This document shows, in pieces, positions 44,857 to 56,278 of a DNA stretch of 64,000 nt. Position numbers and translations under genes: made by a program. The notes under the pieces are model-generated. The model was not told where the DNA came from, did no database searches, and was given only the letters and a program-made list of their open reading frames with translations. The stretch is from Ascaphus truei (Eukaryota > Chordata > Amphibia > Anura > Ascaphidae), in contig CM071579.1 in the NCBI GenBank assembly GCA_036426205.1, positions 14,134,689 to 14,198,688 on the forward strand. The letters are read 5' to 3'. Position 1 is the first letter of the stretch. Every line of letters starts with the position of its first letter.

Positions 44857-47049
44857 ATCCACACCTCTGCCACATTCATCTCATCCCTTTTCTCTAGATA
44901 AATATCTAGTTCTAAAATAGCAGAAATTCTGTTTGCCGGCACCAGAACCGTCCTTCTCCCAGTAACTGCTCCGTTAGCTCCACTCCTCTGGTCTCTATGT
45001 ATGGTTCTGCTCCGCTATCCCTGCGCACAGCAATGAGTTACTGTCCCCCTCTGGCAGCCAACGGGTTAAGCGTTCCTGATCTCCTCTGGGGTTTAGGTGC
45101 ACGGTTTGGTGCAATGGTTAAACTATTGGTCTAGAATACACATGGATTCCATCTCTGTCTCAACCGCTGACACTGGGTTTGACCTTGTGCGTGACCTTGT
45201 ACAAGTCTCCACCTCCGATACCCAACATATTTTGAGGTTGCGAAGAGGTCCACCTTAGAGGTGGCTGCATGTCTTCCCCTGACGCATGCTTGTAAAGTGC
45301 TGTGCGGTGCACACAAGGTATTATTGACACTGCTGGGAGGTGTAGAGTCAGATGGGTGTGTTTGTGGCTGCCAGGTGCTCTCACAGGGCGATGTCAGCAG
45401 GCTGGGTCACATGGTAGCGTGTTTACCTGCAGGATCAGTGATGTACCTGGGAGACCGCAGGCTAACCTGCATGTGGGAGGAGAACCTGGTGTATCGGGAG
45501 GGGAGGCCAGAGACGGTGAGGGCAGTATCCTAAAGAAGCGCTAAGCCTTCTAACTCAAGTATGTCAATATAGAGCATCAAAAACCTATAAGTGGCCCTGT
45601 GACTCTCCTTAAAAGATGTTTCCAGACCTCCTGTAGCCTGAATGAACACGTAGAGGAGAACAAGGGGATAGAAGAGCACGCAGAAGCACCCAGTGTAAAA
45701 CCTTTTTAATTGTGTACATCGAGTAAAAGCAACAACGGATGCAATGACCAAATACAAACTTCAAATCCGCATGTAAATGGTTACCCCAGCGGGAGGGGAC
45801 CCCCGGCGTCTGTCCGGGCTCCTCAGATCAGCGTCCCACTTCACACAGTTATTTTATTATTTCCTTATTCATAAAATGTGTTACCAGGGAGAATACATTG
45901 AGAGTTGCCTCTCGTTTTCAAGTATGTCCTGGGAATAGAGTTAAGATGACAAATAATACAAAGTTACATAAGTGAACAGGGTATACATTATATACAAGGC
46001 ATTGCACGCAGAGTTAAAGATAATATATATTATAGGCGTATGTAACAGTTACAGACCAGATTAAAATGTGAGACAGCTTTGGTTTTGAAAGAACTTAGAC
46101 TGGTGGCGGCTGCGAGAGTGTCCGGTAGTTGGTTGTCTGGGAGATATCGGCTGCACCGGCGTCCTCGCCGCCTCAGAATGACATCACATCTGGGTTTCCG
46201 TGCTTGCCCGTTCGGCGGTGCAGCGGCTGTGACAGCTGACAGCCTGGGTGTCTGATTCTGCTCTACGCGTTTTGCGGCTGATCTACGAACACACACGGGC
46301 GGTCTCTCGGTGACAATCCAACTCTCCATGCTTGGGCGTCTTTCACTTCTGATATCTCGCGGTTGCCGTAAACTTAGTTCCTAAAAAGCCCCTTCTTTTT
46401 TCACCCCCTCGGTTCTGGTGGGATCCGTAACATGCATCTTTGCGATACGTTGCCTGCCATTTCGGGTTTTTAAATGGGTTACAAAAAATGGCCACTTTTA
46501 CATATTGCGCGGAAAAGTAACATTGGACCTGACTCTCCTTCCCCCCCATTGGTCAACATAGACACGTTTGTATTGATTTAAATGATTTTCTGATTGCGAT
46601 TGTATGGGATGTGAGAGAGTAACATGTCGGACGCAGATCGGGAAGTTCACACCAAGTGGGGATAACTTACGCTTGTAAAAATGTGACGCTTATTGGGGCA
46701 GAACGTGGCACGTCCGGGTATAATAGGGGTGTCTTGTATCCCATCTTATTGACTCAACAAATCGCCAGCCGTGTGCAGAAAACAGATCGGGTCTCTTAAT
46801 GCTAAAAACTAACATCCTGATCTTGTGCCACATTATGTTGAGTCCAATATGTAAAAAGGTGTATAGTGTGCTAAATATCCCCGGCCCTAAACATTAGCAA
46901 AATAGGGACCAGCCTCCCGACTGCAACGTTTCAAACCAAATGCTGTCTGTGCTCATCGTGTAAAATAATGAGATTAGGATCTGAAGGAGCACGGAGGCAG
47001 CCTCCCTCCGCATGTTGTATATTTTTGCCCCCTCTTTAAGACCTCAGTT

Positions 47050-47335
47050 AAAGTAGCAAAACATTCAATATTCTAAATGTGTTTTATTTTAATTTTGTAA
47101 CTTACTGCATTAAAAAAAATGCAACTCTTAATGCCATTTGCCAAATGCTTAACTGAGCCTCCTTTGGTTGCAATAGCGGGTTTTTGCACACCTCCCCAGC
47201 AGTGCAAGATCTTTTGCAACAAATGATCACAACTAGGAAAGTGTTGCTGTGTTCACAGCAAGGAGACTGTCTCAGCTGCAAGCTGTAACAATACACAATG
47301 ATGTAATATAAGGTTACACTGTGTTTTGAGGCATT
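47050..47335 (+). repeat. Dispersed repeat, in duplication copy 2
   Basis: Counterpart of 42130-42400, with CAACTCTTAATGCCATTTGC, CCTCCCCAGCAGTGCAAG and AGCTGCAAGCTGTAACAATA. Confidence 0.55.
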
Positions 47336-47404
47336 CCTCTGATTGGAGGATTGATTTCAGTGTCGGCCATTGCATTAACCCAGGGAGTGGGATATTGTTT
47401 AAGG

Positions 47405-47800
47405 CAGGGGCGCACAAACTTTTATTTACGGCGCCCCCCTCCCCCCCACCTGCTCTCATCTGTCAGTGTGCCCCCCTCCCTTACCTCGTGCGGCATCATA
47501 TGACGCTGCGGGGTCATGTGACATCACGTGACCCGCGTCATCATTTGACGTCACGTTACCGTGGCAACCTTGCCGTCACATGACCCCGCGGCTGAACCTG
47601 TTGATTTTGTAGAAGACCTCAGTCATAGTGGAACGCGTCGGCTTCCGCGCTCCTCGACGCAGCGCACGCTCTCCTGCAGCAGGAGATATATCCTGTCCTG
47701 CAGGCAGAGACGGAGGGGGGGGGGATCGGCCGTGACGTCACGGAGCTGGTTTGCCCTCATTGGGCGAACATGTTTGTAGCGCGAGGCGCCGGTCTCCCCG
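47405..47800. mobile_element. hAT MITE fragment, in duplication copy 2
   Basis: CAGGGGCGCACAAACTTTTA start and ATGACGCTGCGGGGTCATGT interior match the family. The right terminus is not recognisable. Confidence 0.5.
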
Positions 47801-47998
47801 TAGCGCATGTGCACGCCCGCATTATGTACAAATACATTGTCGTTCTAGTGTTTGTTTGCGCCGTCTCCTGCACTATTGATGTAGCCTAAGACTTGTGATG
47901 AAAGTAACTCTCCCGTCTTCCTGCTGTGCTTTTGAAACGTTGCCCCGATGTAGAACTGAAATAGTAGGGGGGAGCTGCAGTATTTGAACCACTTAAGT

Positions 47999-48202
47999 CA
48001 GGGGTGGGCAACTCCAGTTCTCAAGGGCCACCAACAGATCGGGCTTTCAGGATATCCCTGCTTCAGTGCAGGTGACTCAATTTAATCCCTGCTTCAGCAC
48101 AGGTGGCTCAGTCTTTGACTGAGCCACTGATTGAGCCACCTGTGCTGAAGCTGGGATAGCCTGAAAACCTGACCTGTTGGTGGCCTTTGAGGCCCACCCC
48201 TG
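47999..48202. mobile_element. Foldback hAT MITE, in duplication copy 2
   Basis: CAGGGGTGGGCAACTCCAG to GGCCCACCCCTG, flanked by ACTTAAGT and ATTTAAGT (7 of 8 identical). Confidence 0.8.
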
Positions 48203-49307
48203 ATTTAAGTGCTGAGGCCTTTGACATTTAGGATCATAGACAAGTGGTGTGAAACCGTCTCTGTGTTTTAAAGGGATCGTAATTACACATTAAACAAGCT
48301 GCAGGGGAAATTCCTGTACGGTGAGCCCTGTCTGTGTCAGATCAGCTTCTAACCTCGCCGGATACCTCCGGGCCTTGTGCACTTGTTTGTGTCTCTGACA
48401 GATCGCAGATAGCTGCGCGCCAGGTCGCAGTTTGCTTTATCAGTTTATTTTTATTTTTTTGCTCTAGAATTTGAAGCAGGGGGCCTCCGGAGGTGAACTC
48501 CGTTAATTTTAGCTCCGGGGACCCCCTGCTTCCCGGGGGGTACCTCCTCAGGGGGGAGCCGGCATCTCTGCAGGTAGCAGCTCAGGCGGGACTGTGTGGC
48601 TAACATAATGGCGGCTTTAAATGTCCTGCACCTTGGGAGCCGTGACATCATCCCTTCGCGGCTTGCTATTGGCCCACGTGTTGAGGGACATTTCAACCTG
48701 GAGATACCGGCGCCCCCTACCGAGGTTAGTATCTCGGGAAGCGAGGGGTCCTCGGACCTGAAAGGAATGGGGGCTCCGGAGACCCCCTGCTTCAATCCTA
48801 TGATAATAAAATCAACAACCTGCAACCTGCAGCTTTAACGCATTTTTAAAATGCTTCTGCTCCCTATAATAAGAATAGGCTTGGTGCGCAGTGCAAATAC
48901 GTGTTTCGCTGGCTCCCGCAGTACTGAAGTGGCCGGGCTAACCTGGCAAGGGTATACGTTTAAGCGTTCTCTTTCACCTTTTGGTAGTGTGCTCCGAGCG
49001 TGTAACCTATTCCTGTGAGGTGGGCTGTGTGTGAGCGCAGGACAGTGAGGGTATGAGAACGTGTGTGCTGGGCCTCTCCTCTCCCAACAATGCGCTGTCT
49101 GTTCATATGAGCTGCAGCTGTTGGCCTCATTTCGCCCTGTCTGTCTGTGTGTGTCCTCCAGGCCTGGCTGTGCTCCCCCGCTCTGCCTCCTGAGATCAGG
49201 AACCAACATTACACAAGCAATCCTCCATAGTACGCACGCATGCGCGCACATCTCCACGCACGCCTGCACACACGCGTATTGGGACCCCTTTCACACTGGG
49301 TTTTATT

Positions 49308-49471
49308 CAGGGGTAGCCGACTCCAGTCCTCAAGGGCTGCCCACAGGTCAGGCTTTCAGGATATCTCTGCTTCAGCACAGGTGATGCAGCGATTTTGACT
49401 GTGCTGAAGCAGGGAGATCCTGAAAGCCTGACCTGTTGGTGGCCCTTGAGGACTGGAGTTGGCTACCCCTG
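49308..49471. mobile_element. Foldback hAT MITE
   Basis: CAGGGGTAGCCGACTCCAG to CTGGAGTTGGCTACCCCTG. The flanks GTTTTATT and GTTTAACC agree only partly. Confidence 0.8.
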
Positions 49472-49579
49472 GTTTAACCTTTAGCTATCAATTATCTGGA
49501 TGGCTGAAATGGGACAGGTGTCCTTGTATATACTGGGGATAGAGTAAAATGTCTGCAATGTTTACAATCCTAGCTTTCC

Positions 49580-50095
49580 TTTGGACCCGTGCAGGCCACG
49601 CCACCTTACTAACACGTCCACGCAGTGACGCTATGATTTCCTTTATCCCTTCGCTGCCACACATTACTGAGAGACGCGTGAATTCCGGTGTGTTGCACCA
49701 ATGTGGGGCAGCCTTGTGGTTGAAGTCGCATGTCACGTGTGACGCAACTTCCTCCTTGCAAATGAACGTGCTGCAGTATAAAGTGACGCCGAGTATGTGC
49801 AAACGTTCTTCTGTCGGGGTTCTGTGGCAGCACGGTCAGGCTGCGTCATCGCTGGCGCTGACCGCGCTCATGCTTGAGAGCGGTGATGTCACCAACTCTC
49901 CAAGCATGAGTGCCGGGTGTCTGCGCTATTTTGCAAGCGCGCGTGGGGGGGGGGGCAGCATTGGGGACTTGTTGAGCGCGCTTCAAACTCTCTCTTTTTT
50001 TTTGTCGCGCCAAGCGTCCGTACCGCGTGAGCGGGGACGTCAATATGAGGATTAAAAGCGTCGCGCACAGCACGCTCGGCGCCAGCGTGGACTCG
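49580..50095. repeat. CpG-rich repeat ending CGGCCTTAG
   Basis: GCGCCAGCGTGGACTCGGCC then TTAG is like the right ends at 26806 and 53864. The left end was not located. Contains GCGCTGACCGCGCTC and a G run at 49947. Confidence 0.35.
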
Positions 50096-50966
50096 GCCTT
50101 AGAGGGAAACCTATATATCCTTTAGGATAGGTTTGGAAAGTTCTGTAATGTTGATCCGCTAACAGGTGTCACAACCTACATTGGATCCGCTTCTCTCCAG
50201 GACCAGTATGCCTACTGGGAACCCGTTGCACCTAAATTGCTGTCTCACTGTTGACCATTGAAGTGGGAGTTCACAGTTTGAGTGCCTTTGGCCCAAATGT
50301 GCTCATCTGTTCTCTTCCATAAAACAGCGTACCGCCCAATCACGTGACCAGGCTTTATCGCCACATCCCAAGGACTGCGCACTCCTCAGGGCGAGTGTCC
50401 GCTGTGTCTCTGCGGTGTCACCGGACACAGCGCCGCATTGCCGGACACAGAGAGAGATTTCCGAGAAGGACTCCGGGCTGTTGACTGAAATAATCTCAGT
50501 TCCTGTTATTTGCTGCATAAAAAGATCTAGAAAGAGCATTTGTCAATTGGGCTGTGGTGGACATGCGGGTTTTTTTTTGGTGTTTTTTTTTTAACCTCTT
50601 CATCCCCTGCAAGTGACGAGAAAACCCAGCTGAGAGGGAAGAAAGCAGCCGCCCCAGTTTCTGTGCGAATGTTGGTTGAAGGTGTTGGGTGTTTGAGTGC
50701 TTTCTGTTTGTTAGAGATTCACAGGGGCACATGCACTGCATTAGTCTGTGAGGACAGAGCTGTGGCAATGGCATTTCATGCTTCCTGCAGTGATGCTTAC
50801 TGTACCTTTTTATGGGGGTGGCAGCCTGTCGCTATTCTCTCTTATTGTGTCAGGGGGTTTTAACACGTCTGGGAAAGTACAGGGCGTTTATAAAATACAA
50901 GTAAAGAAGGGTGAATTGGGCTGTCTCGGTGAGACTGCAAGGTTGTGCTTCTGATATTGGCTTGTG

Positions 50967-51133
50967 CAGGGGCGGTCAACTCTAGTCCTTAAGGGCCACC
51001 AACAGGTCAGGTTTTAAGGATATCCCTGCTTCAGCACAGTTGGCTGCCACCTGTGCTGAAGCTGGGACTGATTGAGCCACCTGCGCTGAAGCTGGGATAT
51101 CCTGAAAACCTGACCTGTTATTATCCACCCGAG
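50967..51133. mobile_element. Foldback hAT MITE, right end lost
   Basis: CAGGGGCGGTCAACTCTAG, CAACAGGTCAGGTTTTAAGG, then two CTGAAGCTGGGA arms and TGAAAACCTGACCTGTTATT. The terminal arm is missing. Confidence 0.7.
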
Positions 51134-51290
51134 TGCTATTACGAGATAAGCGGCCCTTGCTTGCTGCCTGAGTTACCTGGAGGCTGGTACCAGGAATCCC
51201 GTTTCTCATGCCAGGACGCCCCCACGCACAGCGGCAGACAAGGGAGAGAGAGGCTCCTCTTGTGCAACACATTCAGATGATGATGTAACC

Positions 51291-51593
51291 CAGGGGTGCG
51301 CAGACTGTGGGGCGCCAGAATTTCTAAGGGAGGGGGGGCGGCGGTTACAGAGGCCCCCTGCTTTTTCCCCACGGCATTTAAATGTTATGCCGGGGGAGGC
51401 GGGAGGCCTCTGTAACTCCCTTACCTGCTCTCTGCCGAGTCTTTGGCGACGCGCATCAAATGACGCGGCGGGGTGATATCACATGACCCGTGACATCATT
51501 TGACGCCGAGCCATTGGAGAGGGGGGGGGGGGCGTGAACGCTGTGGCTGCCAGGCAGGGGGGGGGCACAGCTCAAGAAGTTTGCGCACCCCTG
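51291..51593. mobile_element. Complete hAT MITE with perfect 8-bp TSD (CAGGGGTGCGCAAACT family)
   Basis: ATGTAACC is at 51283-51290 and 51594-51601. Ends are CAGGGGTGCGCAGACT and AGTTTGCGCACCCCTG. The 303-bp interior holds GGCATTTAAATG, a G run and TGACG/TCACATGACCCGTGAC blocks. Confidence 0.85.
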
Positions 51594-51601
51594 ATGTAAC
51601 C

Positions 51602-53170
51602 GTCCTTACCCGTCTCTAAGGGAGGTCTCATCATATTGGTAATACACAGTGGCAGGGCTCGGTATCTCAGGCCGTTGCTGGGTAGGTGCAGGCTGGGCGT
51701 GTGTAAGTGGATGGGAAAAAGACGGGTGCCAGGAACTTTTTATGAAAACAAAAGGTGCCTTATTGAGGAACGTGGCACCTGGACAGAACTCGTGGCAAAC
51801 AATGGTATTCTGGACTTCATCTCCTGGTGGCTCTCCCTCCCCTGGCTCTCCCTCCCCTGGCTCTCCCTCCCCTGGCTCTCCCTCCCCTGGCTCTCCCTCC
51901 CCTGGCTCTCCCTCCCCTGGCTCTCCCTCCCCTGGCTCTCCCTCCTACGCTGGGGAGGCACTTAACTTGATAGCCATCACAAAGGATATTGGGGAGACCG
52001 CCTTCAGGGAGGATATGCTGCGGTGAGAACCCGCGGGATGGGCGGGTTATATATGAATACCGGCTGCAGTGTCGGTAACTCGGTGAGCACAGTGGCGGTA
52101 AGGGCCACCCATCTAGACCTGGACCAGTGACATCCCTCTCACAACTGAAGGTCCACGTTCCTCTTACAGGACATGTTCCTAATTGTAAACAACAAACAGT
52201 GACGGGGCACTTCTTAATACACAGGACTATACACACAAACCTGTTCACAGGACTCACAGTGAGGACCCCCAGCCAGAACTGTGAAGAACCTGCTCCTAGA
52301 ACTAAGGGTAGGGCTATCTATACCCTTACATTGACATCATACATCACATGGTGGGGAGGGGAATAACCTGAGTGAGACCACCCAGTCTCGCAGTCATAGT
52401 CCACCCGTTAAGGCAATTAACCCCTTACAGAACGTGTAGTCTCCAAAGAGCGTGCTATAATGAAATAACAAAGTGGCCTTTATAAATCGAACGTTGTTTA
52501 TCGTAGGCCTATATTCAGGCTGCTATTCTGAATTGATTTGATTTTGTCCCAAATTGAGTGTCAATGTTTATTCTCCCATTTCACCCCTCCCCCCACCCCC
52601 GTATGAACGTGTATTATTCCAGTTTGATCCAGATCTCATACATCGTTGTAAAATTGCTTACAATGTGTCAGTTTTGGAGAGAGTTTAATGAGTAGTATTA
52701 CGCCGGTCTAATATCTATATATATATATCTATCTCTCCCTCTATCCCATTACTCAAACTTTCCCTAATTACCTGGGCGCACAATACGTTCTGGGGAGTAG
52801 AAGAGATGAAACGCGCTGGCACACCGTGTCCAGCAGCTGTGTACGGCTGCGGCCCAAGTCCTCCCTGCTACCCGTGAGCCTGGCAGCGCGTGCAGAGACT
52901 ACAGCCGCGATCGGCGGTCTGTAGGGCAGGTCGCGGGGGCGGGGCCATGAGGGGCAATTCTCCCCTGCCATTGGCACCATGTGACCGCGGCACGGGTAGA
53001 CAAAGTTCTTGTTTTCCCTGCCAGCATACGCGTCGCCCCGCTTTGCGCGCCCACACGGCCACTGGGGTACGCCCCATAGAGGGCTGGGGTGTGTGGTGCG
53101 CGTGGCGCTGTGACCAGCCTCATGCGGCGGGCAGAAGCTTATAGCGCCCCATGTTAGCATGGACAAGAAG
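51602..53170. other. No gene recognised; CpG-rich at the right
   Basis: Includes the 15-bp repeat at 51830 and a GAAACGCGC site at about 52808. 52850-53150 is CpG-rich and looks repeat-derived. It could hide a CD82 leader exon but nothing shows it. Confidence 0.4.
51830..51950 (+). repeat. 15-bp tandem repeat x 8 (TGGCTCTCCCTCCCC)
   Basis: Eight near-perfect copies, last one ending TCCCTCCTACGC. The open frames through it are repeat only. Confidence 0.95.
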
Positions 53171-53864
53171 CTAAGGCCTCGGTCCCGCTGCGCTCGTTGG
53201 CGCGGGCGGCCATGTCGCGAGTTCCCCACCAGCAGGGGAATCCTCGCGAGCCGGTCCCGGTCCCCCCTGGCGGCACAGAGCACTACACGCTGTAGCGCGT
53301 CAGCCGCTAGGAGACACAAGAGAATGGTGTTTCCTAGCGTCGACGCGTCACGTGGTGTGGCTGTGAGCCAATGGGGAGGGGAGGCTTCGGGAGGAGGAGA
53401 GGATTCGGGGAGCGGGGAGGAGTGTGGAGTGAAAGCAGCGTGAGTGCCTGTCTGTGTGTGTGTGTCTGAGTGCGTGCGTGCCTGTCTGTGTGTGTGTGTA
53501 TGAGTGCGTGAGTGCCTGTCTGTGTGTGCGCGTGTGTGTGTATGAGTGCGTGAGTGCCTGCCTGTGTGTGTGTGTGTGTGTGTGTGTGTATGAGTGCGTG
53601 AGTGCCTGCCTGTGTGTGTATGAGTGCCTGCGTGTGTGTGTTTAAAGTTACCCTCAGCAGCTCCAGCTCCAGCCCGAGTCCGTGGAGGGAGGGGGGGGGG
53701 GAGAGTAGCGGGTCCCTCCGCTCAAGCCACGCCCCCCTCCCTGTCAATCCTCCCACTCCCGCCCGGCTCCCGCTCCCTACAGACCGCATATCGCGGTCTG
53801 TGTATCTCAGCGCACCGCCTGTCTGCAGTGCGGGTGCGCTGACTCTGGGAGCGGGGCCTTAGCC
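53171..53864. mobile_element. CpG-rich TIR element with an internal TG array
   Basis: CTAAGGCCTCGGTCCCGCT at the left and GGGAGCGGGGCCTTAG at the right are inverted. The interior holds GCGCGGGCGGCCATGTCGCG, a (TG)n-rich stretch (53450-53645) and a G run. No clear TSD. It could be mistaken for a CpG-island promoter. Confidence 0.5.
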
Positions 53865-53892
53865 TAAAGGTGACACTGTGTGCTTACTTGCA

Positions 53893-53932
53893 TGTCATTA
53901 CCCAGAATCCCTGCCTGCAGTGGCTGCATTAT
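53893..53932 (-). repeat. Short dispersed repeat, antisense copy
   Basis: GTCATTACCCAGAATCCCTG then CCTGCAGTGGC, the reverse complement of the copy at 8640. Confidence 0.5.
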
Positions 53933-54572
53933 ATGATAATAGGTAATGAGGAAAGGCTGGGCTTATGGGCCTGCCTGAGACTTGTGAATGTGCTCACGAG
54001 GGGGTATTATTATTTGTTGTACCCTAATTACCTTCCCACTTGAAGAGGAAGCCGCACGGATTTCCTTATTCCCGGCTTTCCCACTTTATTGTCTTGATTT
54101 ATTTTGTAAATCTGACAGGCCTATTATGGAACAGTCATGTTAACCCTTCCCTCTCCCGTCCCCTGTGGCAGGGAAGGGTGTGAGTGTGATGCAGAGGGTG
54201 TAGTGTGGCTGAGTCACACAGCAGCCTGCTCTGTGTATACGTCTGTAGGGCTGACATGTCTCACTTCTGCAGTGTTTAGCATATCTTGCAGGGGAACCAG
54301 AGTTGTGAGGGGTTAATTTCCGCACACACAATAGCTGCACAGATTCGGACAGGGGCCGCCTCTGTTACAGCTGCCCGAGCTCCTCTTTTGTTGGTAGCCC
54401 TGTGGCTAGTTCATTTACTTGTATGCAAAGGTATTTGTGTGTATACAGAGGCAGACTGAGGCGGTTTTGTTACCTCTCTGCACACACCCAGCTCTCCGTC
54501 CTGAAACAATACATATAATAGGCATGCAGCAGTATGGAGGACACGGGGCAGGTCAAGAAAGTGCCTGTAACA

Positions 54573-54742
54573 CAGGGGTGGGCAGCTCTGGTCCTCATGG
54601 GCTACCAACAGGTCATTTTTTTCAGGATATCCCTGCTTCAGCACAGATGACTGTCGTAGACTGAGGCACCTGCGCTGAAGCAGGGTTATCCTGAAAACCT
54701 GACCGGCTGGTGGCCTTTGAGGACCAGAGTTGCCCACCCCTG
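54573..54742. mobile_element. Foldback hAT MITE with imperfect 8-bp TSD
   Basis: CAGGGGTGGGCAGCTCTGG to CAGAGTTGCCCACCCCTG, flanked by CTGTAACA and CTGCAGCA (6 of 8). Confidence 0.8.
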
Positions 54743-54750
54743 CTGCAGCA

Positions 54751-56196
54751 CACGACGCAGTCCTTCCCATAGCAGGGTGACCGTGACAGGAGATGCCACT
54801 GGCATGCTGGGACCGTCCCTCGCTGGACATGGGGACGCGGAATACAGGGAACAGTTTGCCAGTTACACCTCACCCTCCCACAACAGGGTGACAGTGACAC
54901 GGAGACAGCCGGTACCTGTGGCTCTAAGTCTCGCTAAATACAGGGGAACAAACAGGAACGAACCACCTGAAGCCTATAGCGAGTGACAGCCTTAGGGGAA
55001 CGGAGAGCGTCTATATTCCTCTCGGAGTGTGTGAGGATCACGCTTATCCGGCAGTCACATCCTGCAGAGTATCCCACCTGAGAGCAGGTGACATCGGAGA
55101 TACTGTCGTCGTAGCTGGGGAGATATGGAGATAATAAAGTCCCTGAGAAACCTCCTCTGAGTAACCCGTTCCCATGCTAAAGACCAGCAGAATCGCCGTT
55201 TTCCCATTGGACGCCGTGTTTTTTAGAATGACACCAGGTATACATGAGTGTCTCTGACCCCCAAGAGCTTGCAATCTAATCCGAGATGCCAGCCGTATGA
55301 ATAGGTGAATGTATTAAACGTGGGTGAACGTCGGCTGGCCTCGGTGAGAGGTACCCTCGGTCCCATACAGAATGAGAGGGAGCCTGTTCCTCCGGCAAAG
55401 AGCTGCCTAAACTTGTCCCGTCGGCTTCTGGATATGGCTGAGCAGCTCGGATGCCGACACCACGGGACCTGTCTCATAAAGGGAAGCGTAGGGAGCGGCT
55501 GAGATAATGGGGCATCCCTGAAACTGTAATGTAGGCACTTCAGGGGTAGGATTAACCCCTTGACTGCATATATTTTGTTTCATTCCTTTTTTTTTTTTTT
55601 AATCTGTGCATTTTTAAAAACCGGTTGCACGGGTAAATTATGGTGCGAAAGTGACAGACATCCCTTCACCCGTACAGCGATGATCACGAGCACGGTGACA
55701 TGTCTGTGACAGGTCCTCAACCCTGCCTTTGCTCATCATCGCACAACATACCGGGCTTCCACTGCAGCAAAGGAGTCTGGGTAATGACGTGCAAATGTGC
55801 CACTTTTAGCTTCTTACCCATTTTCACACGGACCCCTTTTAAGCTTACACCAGCCGTATTGGCGCAGCCTGGGTTAAAGAAGTGCAGAGCCGGTCAACCT
55901 TACTCACAGACAGCAGTTTCAACCATTTGGGTCTCGTCAGTGTGAGGTTTGCTACCGGCCTTGCAATGTGAAGACTGAAGGCACTCCGATAAACACTCCA
56001 GCATGTATTGTCCATGGACCTTATTTATAATGGAAGCCTCCGTGATGTTTGTCCTCGTCTGGAAGGCAGTTGGGAGTCGGATAGAGTGCACAGTTCTTCA
56101 GTATAAGTTAATACATAATATACATTGTTCCTGTCTGTGTGAATCCAATAATTGTAACCCCGTTCTGTTCTCTCTCTCTCTCCCCCCCCCCCCCAG
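54751..56196. other. Sequence immediately upstream of the first CD82 coding exon
   Basis: Part of the intron upstream of the first coding exon if a leader exon lies further left. Holds the short repeat at 55757. No promoter signal found. Confidence 0.4.
55757..55812 (+). repeat. Short dispersed repeat, copy 3
   Basis: CTTCCACTGCAGCAAAGGAG then TCTGGGTAATGACGTGCAAA. Confidence 0.55.
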
Positions 56197-56278
56197 GACC
56201 TGGCACACAGAAAAGATGGCTTCCGGCTGCATTAAAGTCACAAAGTACTTCCTGTTCCTCTTCAATCTCCTGTTCTTT
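56197..56278 (+). CDS. CD82: CD82 first coding exon (short 5' UTR plus residues 1-21)
   Basis: A long CT/C tract ending in AG at 56195-56196 is the acceptor; 19 nt of untranslated sequence precede the ATG at 56216-56218. The exon encodes the cytoplasmic N-terminus and first half of TM1 and ends in phase 0 before the donor GTAAGT at 56279. An acceptor upstream of the ATG implies at least one earlier non-coding exon. Confidence 0.95.

Larger units (their letters stand above)
44735..49118 (+). repeat. Tandem duplication, copy 2
   Basis: Collinear with copy 1 and tidier: repeats inside it, such as the foldback MITE, keep their expected form. No gene was recognised in either copy. A SINE-like tRNA word (TGGTTAAACTATTGGTCTAG) is at about 45115. 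Confidence 0.85.

Noticed and set aside
51636..52257. Frames with PGSPS, LSLPW or RGGRA repeats
   Set aside because: All come from the 15-bp tandem repeat at 51830-51950.
52850..53440. CpG-rich region as the CD82 promoter
   Set aside because: It overlaps an inverted-repeat element and similar CpG-rich ends occur elsewhere; no leader exon or donor could be tied to CD82.
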